Below, piece by piece: positions 24,301-34,990 of a stretch of 64,000 nt of DNA. Where the stretch lies: NCBI RefSeq assembly GCF_021869535.1, contig NW_026262668.1, positions 23,193,732 through 23,257,731 on the forward strand, in the 5' to 3' direction. The position numbers and the translations under genes were made by a program. Within the stretch, counting starts at the first letter, position 1. Each line of letters opens with the position of its first letter. Below the pieces are notes generated by a model. The model ran no database searches. It was not told the DNA's origin and saw only the letters and a program-made list of their open reading frames with translations. Origin of the DNA: Mytilus californianus (Eukaryota > Mollusca > Bivalvia > Mytilida > Mytilidae).

Positions 24301-25840
24301 GTAAAAATGGTAAATTTTTTGAGAAAAAAAACAAAAATGATGGAAAGAACAACCCAAAAATGTTGTTTTTGACCACTGACTCCTAAACTGTTGGTACAAT
24401 GATTATGATAACCCCCAAAATCAATTCTAACCTTCCTTTTGTGTATTGAAGTTGAACCTTCTGGTACAATTTCATACATTGTCATAGAGATCCATTTACT
24501 TATTAAACTAAAGTTATTGTCCGGAAACCAAATGTGTCTTCGGACAACAACAGTGACATGATTGCATTACTCGAAAGCAAATTTTTGACATATTCCCCAT
24601 TTCCATTCTGAATTTTATTTTGCCGTCGTATAAAAACTTGAAAAGTAAGCTAATAAAACAAAATGCAAAAATGACACAAAACTGACTCTGAATTAGTACA
24701 TGAAATTGATGTAGAAACCCACAAACAGAAGATGATCAGGAATACATTTATACTGCTGAGCAGTGTTCTCCCCTCAAATTTTAAATAGCATCCCAGAAAA
24801 TAGCAAAATCTTTAGATTATCAACTTAACAATCCTATTTATGGTTCCTTCTGCTTAGATCAAAATGAAAAACCTGATCAAAACATTCTTCTAAACAGGCT
24901 CACTGTAAATTCAAACTCTTCTTTTTTAACAATCAGAATGATCCTCTTGCTGATATGCAGGAAACTGGGAATACAATATGAACAACCAGCTAATTTAGAA
25001 AGTAAAATTAATTCAACAAACAGAAAGCGTTGTTTGCAATACTAAATAAAAAAACAGCTACAACTTTTAGATATTGATGAAAAAGATATTCCAAATCCTC
25101 CACCTTTTCATGAAAGTCAACAAAAAATTAATTTAATAAAGTTATGGATTGTATAACAGTATTCATAGTTTTGAAATTAAACAAATGTCTTATTGTTTTA
25201 AATTTTGTAAAATTTGCAAAGAAAGAAAAATGGATATGAAAATGCACAAGATAATGAATGTAAGCATTGTCATTTATATAAATCACCAATAAATTCATTT
25301 TCAGCAGAAAACAATAAGGGAGCAACCATTTAGCTTCAAAGGGGGGAGGTATGGTTTTTTGTTTGAGTAAGATTTTTTACACGAGAAGCGCTTCAATGCT
25401 ATCAATCAAAATTATTTAGTCAAAATATAACACTAGAAGGTAAGGGGAAAATCTGAATTCAGAATTTTTTTTTTTGTCCTCTGCTTGAACAGAGTATTTT
25501 TTTTCCATCAATTTTTTAAGAAAAATACTAGTCCAAATAATTATGACGTCTAGGAAGCGGCTATTTTAAATTTTTGCTTTGATGCCTTCCTGCGACGCAT
25601 CAAAGCAAAAAAATACCATACCCCTCCTGCCTTTTGAAGTTCAATGATCTTTCCCTAAACATTTTCCATCTGAACTTATTATTTTATTTTAGACAAAAAC
25701 TATACAGATATGTAGGACATTCGTCCTGAACATGCATGAAATATTTGCCACTGGACGTTAAGCAACCAACAATCAATCAATATATAGGACATAGTCATGG
25801 TATAAAGCTGGCATTTAAGGTAGCGCCTTCCTCATATTAA

Positions 25841-25909
25841 TGAAATGATAGGGAATTTTGAAAAAAATGTCTGTTTAAGTGTTTTAACTTTAATTTAAGT
25901 GATAGACAG
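25841..25909. other. No feature
   Basis: Short AT-rich spacer. Confidence 0.5.
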
Positions 25910-26053
25910 CAGAGGCGGATTTAAGGGGGGGGGCCCCTTTTGTGGGAAAATTTTGGTTGATTATATAGGGAATCACTGAAGCATGACTGGAACGGGCCCC
26001 CTCTTAGGCAGTCAGTGGGTCCCCACATATGAAAATTTCTGGATCCGCCACTG
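25910..26053. mobile_element. 144-bp hAT-like MITE
   Basis: Terminal inverted repeats CAGAGGCGGATTTA and CAGTGGCGGATCCA match at 11 of 14 positions. CAG-GGCGGAT ends are common in hAT-type MITEs. The expected 8-bp duplication is not seen, so the copy is old or a flank is rearranged. Confidence 0.6.
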
Positions 26054-26640
26054 GAAAGGTTGCCGGGACAGAAAATAAATATACACAACAATATACACCA
26101 TTTAAACGAAACAAAATGATTGTCGTTGCAAAAATCAAGGTTCCTGAGCTATTTTAAAAATCGAAGCGAGAGGCTTTTAACATTGCAGTATAAAATACAG
26201 GCTAAAATGGCTGAAAAGTCAAATTTGTAAACTTCGTGTTGAAAATTGGCTAACAGTAACAAGGTCATTACAAAAACAGGTTGCCGGGATGAAACTTGAA
26301 ACTTGAATGTCCAAAGAATAAGCAAGTCCAAACCTCGTATGTGTAGTCGTTGAACTCTAGGTTCCCACGTAAAGTTAAAATGCCCCTATTTCAAGAAGAA
26401 TAAACTCACGAAAACACGAAAAATTCACTAAATTCGCGTTCATTGTTTTGATTTTGACCGCCTGACAACTTTAGTCTTTACGGAAATATCAGAGTGATAA
26501 TAAACAAGGACTCTGTGACGGGCAACTTATAATATCCGTGTTTTAAAGATTTTAATGATATCAAGCCAGTCCAGTTCAAACTATTATCACGTGGTACAAT
26601 TCTCATTTACATATTATGAATATTAATTAGCATAAAATGT
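26054..26640. other. No gene seen
   Basis: Nothing recognised; one 60-codon minus frame without motifs. Confidence 0.5.
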
Positions 26641-27705
26641 TCTCCTGGGCGCAGCTTGATACGACCGCAGAGGTCGAAGCCTGAACAGTTGGGGCAAGTA
26701 TGGACACAACATTCAAGCTTGATACAGCACTGAATTTGAATTGTGATTAAATATTTGACACAGCATAGGTTTCTGACACAGAATGAATGTGGTCTAAGAA
26801 CTTAAAATTTTTTAATTTATTTATTCAAACCATATCATTATTATTTGCTTTTATATATAAATCAGAAATAACCAATTTAAAATGGAAAATTTTAAAGAAA
26901 AAAAAGGAAAAAAAAAAATCCCCCCCCCCCCAAATTTTTAGAACCCCCTTATGATTCATCACCCCCAAACTCAATCCCAGCCTTCCCTTTGTGGTATGGT
27001 ACCTTGCAGTACAATTTCAGAGAGATCCATACACTTGAACACAAGTTATTGTCTGGAAACTAGAAAAATGCTTGTTTTTTGGCCCCAAATTCCTAAACGT
27101 TTAGGGCAATTACCCCCAAACTCAAACCCAGCTTTCCCTTTGTGATATGGAACCTTGTAGTACAATTTCGTAAAGATCCATACACTTACACACAAGTTAT
27201 TGTCCTGAAACTAGAAAAATGCTTGATTTTTTGCCCCTTTTTGGCCCCTAATTCCTAAAATTTTGAGGCAATTATCCCCAAAATCAATCTCAGCCTTACC
27301 TTTGTGGTATGGTACCTTGCAGTACAATTTCAGAGAGATCCATACACTTGAACACAAGTTATTGTCTAGAAACTAGAAAAATGCTTAGTTTTGGCCCCTT
27401 ATTCCTAAACGTTTTGGGTAATTACACCCAAACTCAATTCCAGCTTTCCTTTTGTGATATGGAACCTTATAGTACAATTTCATAAAGATCCATACACTTA
27501 CACACAAGTTATTGTCATGAAACTAGAAAAATGCTTGTTTTTTGCCCCTTTTTGGCACCAATTCCTAAAATTTGGAGGCAATTACCCCCAAAATCAATCC
27601 CAGCATTTCCTTTGTGATATGGAACCTTGTGGTACAATGTCAGAGAGATCTATACACTAACACACAAGTTATGATTGGAAGTTACCCCCCCCCCCCCCCC
27701 CCCCC
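26641..27705 (+). mobile_element. Pearl-like element, family D, copy 1
   Basis: Head GGGCGCAGCTTGATACGACC and CGCAGAGGTCGAAGCCTGAA, with a B-box-like GGTCGAAGCC. Five cores of 151-162 bp follow, keyed by CCTTTGTG(G/A)TATGG(T/A)ACCTT at about 26987, 27138, 27300, 27450 and 27610. A 21-base C run (27685-27705) follows and no 3' terminal hairpin is found, so it is 3' truncated. Confidence 0.7.
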
Positions 27706-27838
27706 AGAATATCAAATGGTCGTCCCCTTACTGGATTGAAATACACAAAGACGTAGATAACCTAAATATTAAATTAAAAATATGTTTCATAACAGGTAAG
27801 ATATTTGAGGAATGTGGAATACCTACAAAAACAGCCTG

Positions 27839-27889
27839 CTCCAAGCTGGGACTATTATACTAACTTAGTATAATAGTCCCAGCTCAAAG
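27839..27889. mobile_element. Palindromic micro-insertion, family gamma
   Basis: 37 bp (27846-27882), left arm CTGGGACTATTATACTAA, right arm its mirror. Flanking 7-mers CTCCAAG and CTCAAAG match at 6 of 7. Confidence 0.75.
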
Positions 27890-28144
27890 CTACAAAAATA
27901 TTCCCAATAAAAAAAAAAATCTAGAGAAAAACATACCATGGACTACAACTAGAAAATTAATGCAGAATGATTAAAAAGGAACAAAAAACAAGAAAAAAAA
28001 TGAACCAAATTCAAAAGCATCTCTGAAAGAATGCATACCAAGTTTAACAATGTAATTCAAACAGGATTCAGGGCTCAGCAACAAAAGCACAACACCCTAC
28101 TGGAAATATGTAAAAATGAAACGTGAAGACTCATTCAACATTTA

Positions 28145-28297
28145 AGGAATGACTGTAATATTTTTTCTGTCTATGACGAAATAACATCAAAAATGTGGTG
28201 CACACTGAATAACCCGCGTAGCGGGTTATTCTAAAGTGTGCACCACATTTTTTATGTTATTTCGAAAAGACAGAAAAAATATTACAGTCATTTCTTA
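28145..28297. repeat. Large imperfect palindrome with central hairpin
   Basis: Arms of about 60 bp (words GACTGTAATATTTTTTCTGT and ATGTGGTGCACACT mirrored) surround the hairpin GAATAACCCGC-GTA-GCGGGTTATTC (28207-28231). No clear target duplication. A foldback MITE is the simplest reading. Confidence 0.7.
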
Positions 28298-28559
28298 TAA
28301 TTTAATTCTAAATTCCATTTTAAACCGGAGTAAACCATGAAAAACGTTGATGACGTCACGGTCACATGACAAAATTATGTCTATGAGCTGATAAACAAAA
28401 CAACGTCAGCCAATCAGAAGACGCGTTACATCCAAAATTAAATTATTAAAAAAGGAACAAATCTTATTAATGACAGCACAGGAAAGCAGATCTAAAGCTA
28501 TTACTTTAAAGGTATAGATCTGTATTTACAAAGTTCACAAACAATAAATCCTTAAACCA

Positions 28560-28731
28560 TACACCTTATCGCTATTCCCGCTTGACCCGAGAATCTGTCC
28601 CGCTCGAACTTTTGACGTCATACAACAATCACTTTTCCATTGTGGCGTCAGACATTTTCTATTATGACGTCAAAATTTTACGGGAACTTGTGTGATGTCC
28701 AGTAATGGCGGACAAATAGCGATAAGGTGTA
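28560..28731. mobile_element. 168-bp MITE with TA target
   Basis: 28562-28729 with perfect terminal repeats CACCTTATCGCTATT, flanked by TA on both sides, consistent with a Tc1/mariner-type MITE. It contains several TGACGTCA-like words. A truncated inverted copy lies at 39165-39245. Confidence 0.7.
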
Positions 28732-29190
28732 TTGCTTCAGATCCGGATACACATATAAGACGCAACTTCTTACAACTTTAAATGGCTTCTTTCAAGAACC
28801 CGAGCATAATAATCCAATGCCACACAACAAACCATTGCATAAGCTCAAACATTTTCAATGTGGGATTCAGGTGAAAATATATATTTAGGCTTGTTCGGTG
28901 GCATTTTAAGGTGTTCGGTGGTGTTAGGCAGTGCCAGTGTGCAGCGTTGTTCGATGGTAAAAAGACTTACCGCGACTTTGTTAGTAAATACTATACAACA
29001 AGCATATATGATTTAAAGTGGTTTGAATACCAGACATTGCTCGTTTTCAGATTATATTTCGATAGCTACTGTTCGAAAAAAAAACATGTAACATGAATTT
29101 CATGTCCAACCATTTGAGCCCAAAATAGTAATAAAACCCTTTCATGGAACACTATTTAGTAAAAAAAAAAAAACTACAGACAAAGTATAA
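28732..29190. other. No gene seen
   Basis: A 61-codon frame (28911-29096) has no recognised motif. Confidence 0.5.
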
Positions 29191-29274
29191 CTGATATCAG
29201 AGACATCTGGGAACAGTATATCTATATCAATATATATGTTCCTGGAGACATATAATATATGTCTCTGCTGATAT
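29191..29274. mobile_element. Nested pair of palindromic micro-insertions (epsilon in beta)
   Basis: The outer element (29198-29267) is a 25-bp beta palindrome, ends CAGAGACAT and ATATGTCTCTG, between exact 7-bp repeats CTGATAT (29191-29197, 29268-29274). Inside it a 38-bp epsilon element (29207-29244), starting CTGGGAACAGTATATC and ending TATATGTTCCTG, is flanked by exact 7-bp GAGACAT (29200-29206, 29245-29251), a duplication of the outer arm. Confidence 0.85.
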
Positions 29275-29828
29275 AAAGTGAAAAGAAGGTAGATTTGAAA
29301 CAATATTACTGGTACCACTTTGACGGCACCAGATGACTTATGCAGGAATGTAAAATACTTTTGACCAAATCATAATCAAACAGAAATAGACACACGTAAT
29401 GCGTGACTGAAATTGTACAAGGGTCAAAATTATGTAAAATGTACGTCAATTAACACTAAAACTCGTTAACTGACCATAATTTGATATCAAATGGTAAAAC
29501 AGTAAAATGAGTACCAGAAAAGATGACTGAAACTGCTGTAGAAACTGAATTAATTGATTTTTATTCTAAAATCCTGCACAATAAAAAAAACTAATCCACT
29601 ACTGAATGATATCTCAATACCAATTAAAACACTCCTCAAGATTTTAATATTGGCAAATTGACAGGAGTCACAAGCACAGTGTTAATTATGCAGGTGTATA
29701 TTTACTAACAGAATGTAAGTTAAAACAAATGATTGTAGTATATTTTTATTCTCAACAGCTGCAATGATTTTATTATTTTTTCTGCATGATGATAACACTA
29801 ACTCAGTAACTCTCCAATACTAAAATAA

Positions 29829-29865
<37 letters not shown>

Positions 29866-30225
29866 TATAAATTTGCATTGCATTGAACACTTAAATTTGT
29901 GGTTCACATATACCTAAGAATTCCATGAAAATAAGCACATCACGAATAAGAATGAATCCACAGTTACTTCCAATAGAAATAAAATCTAAACAGCAAATAC
30001 CAAGCAAATAACCTTCCTCCTCCACAGAATCCCTATCGAACAATATAAATGTATAACACCCATGCATTCATCCATCCATTCATCCAAACAAATATGATTA
30101 TACATCATAATAACAGTTATACTATTTTATTAATTTAAAACACAAATTCTGCTTCAAATTATGTTAATATGAAAACAGACACATCATATTAAATACCAAT
30201 ATAATATAAAACTACTTCTAATAAA
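29275..30225. other. No gene; (TA)n microsatellite
   Basis: AT-rich spacer with a TA dinucleotide run at about 29835-29862. Confidence 0.7.
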
Positions 30226-31350
30226 CTGCTTCGCTGAGCGCAACTGGATACGCCCGCAGAGGTCCAACCCTGAACAGTTGGGGCAAAAATGGACACAATA
30301 TTCAAGCTTGATACAGGTCTGAATTTGGATTGTAATTAAATATTTGACATATTATAGGTTTCTGAATAAATGTAGTCAAAGAACTTGAAATTGGTTATGT
30401 GAAAGATTTCTTGCTGTTGTGCAATACACTGTGCTGTTGCGTAATACTTAGTAAATCTGTTGTCAGACTATAAACAAATAAAATCTTATAACTCTGAAAC
30501 ATAAAATCGAAAAACTTATAAAAATCAAAAGGGAGCTTACAAAAATAGATATGAACAATTTACCAAAGTTTCATAAAAAATGCTTTTGAGTTATTGTCTG
30601 AAAACTGGAAACCCCCCTTTTTGTAATGAATAAAACCCCATAAATCGGAAACGTATAGTCTGAATTTATAAAAATCAAATGGGAGCTCATGTCGATAAAA
30701 ATAAACAATTCACCAAAGTTTCTTGCAAATTAGTAAAATTGTTTTTTAGTTATTGTATAAAAACTGGAAAATCCCCCCTTTTTTAATGAATAAAACCCCA
30801 AAACTTGGAAACGGTAAATCCCAAATTTATTAAAAACGAAAGGGAGCTCGAGTCAATAGATATGAACAATTCACAAAAGTTTCTTGCAAATTGGTGAAAT
30901 TGTTTTTGAGTTATTGTCCGAAAACTGGAAAATCCCCCCCTTTTCAATGAATATAACCCCAACACTTGGAAACAGTAAATCTTAAATTTATAAAAAAAAA
31001 ACGAAAGGGAGCTTATGTCAATAGATATGAACAATTCACAAAAGTTTCATGCAAATTAATGAAACTGTTTTTGAGTTATTGTCTGAAAACTGGAAAATCC
31101 CCCTTTTTAAATGAATAAAACCCCAAAACTTGGAAATGGTATATCAGAAATTTATTAAAAAAGAAAGGGAGCTCACGTCAATAGATATAAACAATTCACC
31201 AAAGTTTCATGCATATTGGTTAAAGCGTTTTTGAGTTAATGTCCGACATGTTGATGACGGACGGATGGACAGACGGACGGGCGGGCGGACAGACGGACGG
31301 ACAGACGGTCAACGGTATACCATAATACGTCCCGTAAACAGGCGTATAAA
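30226..31350 (+). mobile_element. Pearl-like element, family D, copy 2 (complete)
   Basis: Head CTTCGCTGAGCGCAACTGG, then GATACGCCCGCAGAGGTCC. About four cores of ~160 bp are keyed by GAATAAAACCCC and GAGTTATTGTC. An ACGG-rich tract follows (31250-31312), and the 3' hairpin is ATACGTC...GGCGTAT (31325-31347). Head and tail share ATACGnCC. Confidence 0.75.
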
Positions 31351-31549
31351 AATGATTCGTTTCAATGAGGAAATCATTTCATGAAGTTCATAAAAAGTTA
31401 CAAATGAAAGGCAGCAACAAGCTGGGACTGAGTCGAGGCTTAACAAAAGTAAAAGTATATTTCCTCTATCACAACACAGATGTCAATCTTCAATCACTGC
31501 TTTATCCTTAAATTTCCCAGCTCAGTGAAAATAATGATTAACTTAAAAT
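31351..31549. other. No feature
   Basis: Spacer without recognised content. Confidence 0.4.
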
Positions 31550-33262
31550 AGACTTGTCTACCAAAGAAGACCTGTGTCACCTAGTTTCTCTAAATAATCA
31601 TGATAATTTTAATAAGCAGAAATGCTAAAGTACATGTACCTTGTTTTTGTATGGGAAAAAATATTTCTGATAAAGAATTAAACAAGACTACACACGCTGA
31701 AATGTCTAGCCAGCTTAACTGAACATGATTGAATTTAATGCTGAAAATCTTTAAGAAAAAGGTTCTACAGGTATTACATAAACTTAAAATTATCATTAAT
31801 CCATGATAATGAGGTCTAGGTAAGATGAATCATGGCAGATAGACATGCATACCTTATGATCATTCCTAAATAGAGTATTGAAAACAAGTAAAGTTGACCT
31901 ATTGCTTTACTGTATCTTAAAAAAGGACCAAAACCAGGAAAACTAAAACAGCACGAACATGAGGTCAAGTTCTAGAGATACATGTCGGACAGACTTGTAC
32001 ACATTAAATCAATCCAGATAAAATAAATAGTGTTGACCTATTGCTAATAGCATCTTAAAAATTCGTAAGGGTTCCGCAGAACCCAGTGTCTCGCCTACCT
32101 TTGCTGCTAATCACAAGCTAAACAAAAATGGGGAAAAAATTATTAAAAATTGTCCTATACATACTATCTTTTGATTGTAAGAAGCTTCTATCCAAGTTTG
32201 GTAAAAATCCAGAATGGTTTATGAATCTCATAAATGTTTTAAAAACTTTAACTACAGAATGTATGTAATGTTAACTGGAAGAAAAACTAAGTCCATTTAT
32301 AAGTTATATGCAGAAAAACAGGAAATAAATTTTTACAAAATTTCCTTCTAGATACTAGCTTTTGATCATAAACAAGCTTCTGTCCAAGTTTGGTACAAAT
32401 CCAGGATAGTTTAAGAAAGTTATTAAAATTTTTAAAACTTTAACCACAGAGTGAATGTAATGTTAACTGGAAGAAAAACTAAGTCCATTTATAAGTAATA
32501 TACGGAATAACAGTAAAATAAATTTTTACAAAATTTACTTCAGGATACTATCTTATGATCATAAACAAGCTTCTGTCCAAGTTTGGTAGAAATCCAGGAT
32601 ATTTTAAGAAAGTTATTAAAATTTTAAAAACTTTAACCACAGAGTGAATGTAATGTTAACTGGCAGAAAAACTAAGTCCATTTATAAGTAAAAAACGGAA
32701 AAAAAAGATTTTTTTTACAAAATTTACTTTTGGATACTATCTTATGATCATAAACAAGCTTCTGTCCAAGTTTGTTAGAAATCCAGGATAGTTTAAGAAA
32801 GTTCTTTAAATCTAAAAACCTTTAACCATAGAGTGAATATTTGTGGACGCCGCCGACAACGGAATGTAGGATCGCTATGTCTCGCTTTTGTGACAAAAGT
32901 CGCAGGCTTGACAAAAATGGACCTAACAACTAACACTTAACTTTGACCATTCAACCATAAAAAGGTAAAAGTCAATTGAACCCTTTGTAGGGGTACATGT
33001 ACACTTTATGCGATCATTTCATACACCAAATATTGTTGACTTATTGCTTATAGTAACTGAGAAAAAGACCTAGCCATGAAACTCTACATTGAAAAATGAA
33101 CCATGAAAATGAGCAGATAAACACTGGCAGACTGAAATATACACATTGCAATGATTCTATTTACCGAAAATAGTGTTTTCCAATTGCTAAGTGAGAAAAT
33201 CACCTAATATTAAAACTGTGGCAGTTGTTGAGCCATGAAAATGAGGTTAAGGCCAACTAACA
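31550..33262 (+). repeat. Pearl-like core array, family G, interrupted by family A
   Basis: Degenerate cores with CCATGAAAATGAGGT, TTGACCTATTGCT and AACATGATTG-like words recur through 31700-32050 and again at 32930-33262. They are split by the family A element at 32062-32912. The short direct repeat AAAAAT borders the insert. Confidence 0.55.
32062..32912 (+). mobile_element. Pearl-like element, family A, copy 2
   Basis: Same plan as 15427-16120: 5' hairpin GGGTTCCGCAGAACCC, GTGTCTCGCC, four cores of 189-193 bp (AAGCTTCT at 32182, 32374, 32567, 32756), a short GCCGCCGACAACGG tract, then GTCTCGC and the hairpin CTTTTGTGACAAAAG. Confidence 0.75.
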
Positions 33263-33273
33263 TGTTAGTATGA

Positions 33274-34015
33274 GACTTCTTGCACAAGGACATACGAATA
33301 CAGAATATGTAGGTCTTCCATCAAGGACAGCAGTCATGCCAGACATATGACTTCGTACACAAGGGCATATGAGTACAAAAAATGTAGGTCTTCCATCAAG
33401 GACAGCAGACATGCCAGACATATGACTTCTTACACAAGGGCATATGAGTACAAAATATGTAGGTCTTCCATCAAGGACAGCAGTCATACCAGACATGAGA
33501 CTTCTTACACAAGGGCATATGAGTACAAAAAATGTAGGTCTTCCATCAAGGACAGCAGTCATGCCAGACATGAGACTTCTTACACAAGGGCATATGAATA
33601 CAAAATATGTAGGTCTTCCATCAAGGACAGCAGTCATGCCAGACATGAGACTTCTTACACAAGGGCATATGAGTACAAAAAATGTAGGTCTTCCATCAAG
33701 GACAGCAGACATGCCAGACATGAGATTTCTTACACAAGGGCATATGAATACAAAATATGTAGGTCTTCCATCAAGGACAGAAGTCATGCCAGACATGAGA
33801 CTTCTTACACAAGGGCATATGAGTACAAAATATGTAGGTCTTCCATCGAGGACAGCAGACATGAGATTTCTTACACAAGGGCATATGAGTACAAAATATA
33901 TAGGTTTTCCATCAAAGACAACAGACATGGCAGTATGACACTTCTAACACAAGGGCATATGAGTACAAAATGTATAGGTCTTCCGTCAAGGACAACAGTC
34001 ATGCCAGTATGAAGT
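33274..34015 (+). repeat. 75-bp minisatellite, 10 copies
   Basis: Units start at 33274, 33349, 33424, 33499, 33574, 33649, 33724, 33799, 33865 and 33937. One unit has a 9-bp and one a 3-bp shortening. All length changes keep multiples of 3. Units 2-7 alternate between two variants (AAAAAATG, AAAATATG), hinting at a 150-bp higher-order dimer. The open frames of about 160-220 codons on both strands follow from the 75-bp period and are not evidence of a protein. Confidence 0.9.
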
Positions 34016-34273
34016 TTGTAATACAAGTATGAAATACCTTTATGAAGATCAAAAATATTTTCCATGAACATTTCATTTTTTAAATGCATAAAATACAAAA
34101 ATAATTTTAACAGGATGCTGTTACGAAGTCTCCCAAACAAAGTTCCCATAATTACAGTCATTCCCATGGTTGCCAGACATAGGGAAAAGTCCAGTAAAAA
34201 TTGTTTTGGTCCAGTAAAGTGATATGCATTAGTGACCCTGGGAACTGACCCTATATATCATTCAAATCTTCGT

Positions 34274-34537
34274 GACATGCACACTTGCCAACTTTTCAAA
34301 ATCTCCATGGGGGATTTTAAGCACAAGAGAACCTTATGCTCCTCTTATATTGTCATAAGTGTTCTTAATCAACTACTGTATTGTTTGAATTAGTATATAT
34401 GTGCTTAAATACCCTTTTTACTAACTGAATGCCTGTTTTAAGGTTTTAAGTTTATATAATAAAGAATTTCAAAATTCAGGTCAACACCTCTTATGGGGGA
34501 TATCCCCCATAAATCAGGATAGTCAGGTCTGGACATG
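34274..34537. mobile_element. 252-bp insertion with 6-bp TSD
   Basis: 34280-34531 lies between direct repeats GACATG. A neighbouring repeat unit near 34796-34815 has the uninterrupted equivalent. Ends CACACTTGCC and (inverted) CAGACCTGAC match loosely. Superfamily not assigned. Confidence 0.5.
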
Positions 34538-34885
34538 ACGAACAGGAATATATATGGTTTAGGGGTGGGGATCTTGACCATTTACAAGACATTTAAACAT
34601 ATTTAAATGACATGGGGTGGGGATGACCCCTTGGGTCTTACCCTGTATATCATTCAAATCATCTTGGCATGACAAACCAGAATACATACGGTTTAGTGGT
34701 GGGGATTTTCGCCATTTACAAGATATTAGAACTTTCTCAAATGGCAGGGGGTGGGGTGATCCCTGGGGACTGACGCTATATATCATTAAAATCTTCGTGA
34801 CATGATGAATAGGAATATATATGGTTTAGGGGTGGGGATCTCGACCATTTACAAGATATTAGAACTTTCTCAAATGGCAGGGGGT

Positions 34886-34976
34886 GGGGTGACCCCATCT
34901 TCGCTAGCCAAGGGTTACGATCCACTTCCCTCCTCTCTGGATCGTAACCCTTGGCTAGCGAAGATGGGGTGACCCC
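34886..34976. mobile_element. 69-bp hairpin insertion with 11-bp TSD
   Basis: 34897-34965 has 28-bp perfect arms beginning ATCTTCGCTAGCCAAGGG around a 13-nt pyrimidine-rich loop. It sits between two copies of GGGGTGACCCC (34886-34896, 34966-34976). The neighbouring unit at about 34752 carries the site once, without the hairpin. The site is itself nearly palindromic. Confidence 0.8.
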
Positions 34977-34990
34977 TGGGGATTAATCCT

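Larger units (their letters stand above)
21330..25840 (+). repeat. Duplicated unit, copy B (uninterrupted)
   Basis: About 4.5 kb aligned with copy A across its whole length (start ATGCCAGCTTTAGCTGGCAC, end CGCCTTCCTCATATTA). It lacks the Kolobok-like insertion, has an alpha palindrome at 22153 that copy A lacks, and has an extra ~265-bp internal duplication at 24040-24300. Confidence 0.85.
34240..34990 (+). repeat. Tandem repeat, ~125-130-bp unit, family H
   Basis: Units carry GGTTTAG(G/T)GGTGGGGAT, CCATTTACAAGA, ATGGCAGGGGGTGGGGTGA and ATATCATT. At least four units are present; the first is split by a 252-bp insertion and the last by a 69-bp hairpin. Confidence 0.75.

Noticed and set aside
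25910-26053. Intact hAT MITE with 8-bp duplication
   Set aside because: The TIRs are convincing but the flanking 8-mers do not match, so only the MITE call is kept.
28560-28731. The TA MITE as a 7-bp-class member because its ends are C...G
   Set aside because: Flanks share only TA; the 7-mers AACCATA and TATTGCT do not match.
33257-34012. Opposed frames of about 220 codons suggesting a repetitive protein
   Set aside because: The 75-bp unit is divisible by 3, so any frame without a stop in one unit stays open across the array on either strand.
33274-34015. Regular repeats considered as a CRISPR array
   Set aside because: The repeats are contiguous with no unique spacers, and the context is eukaryotic.
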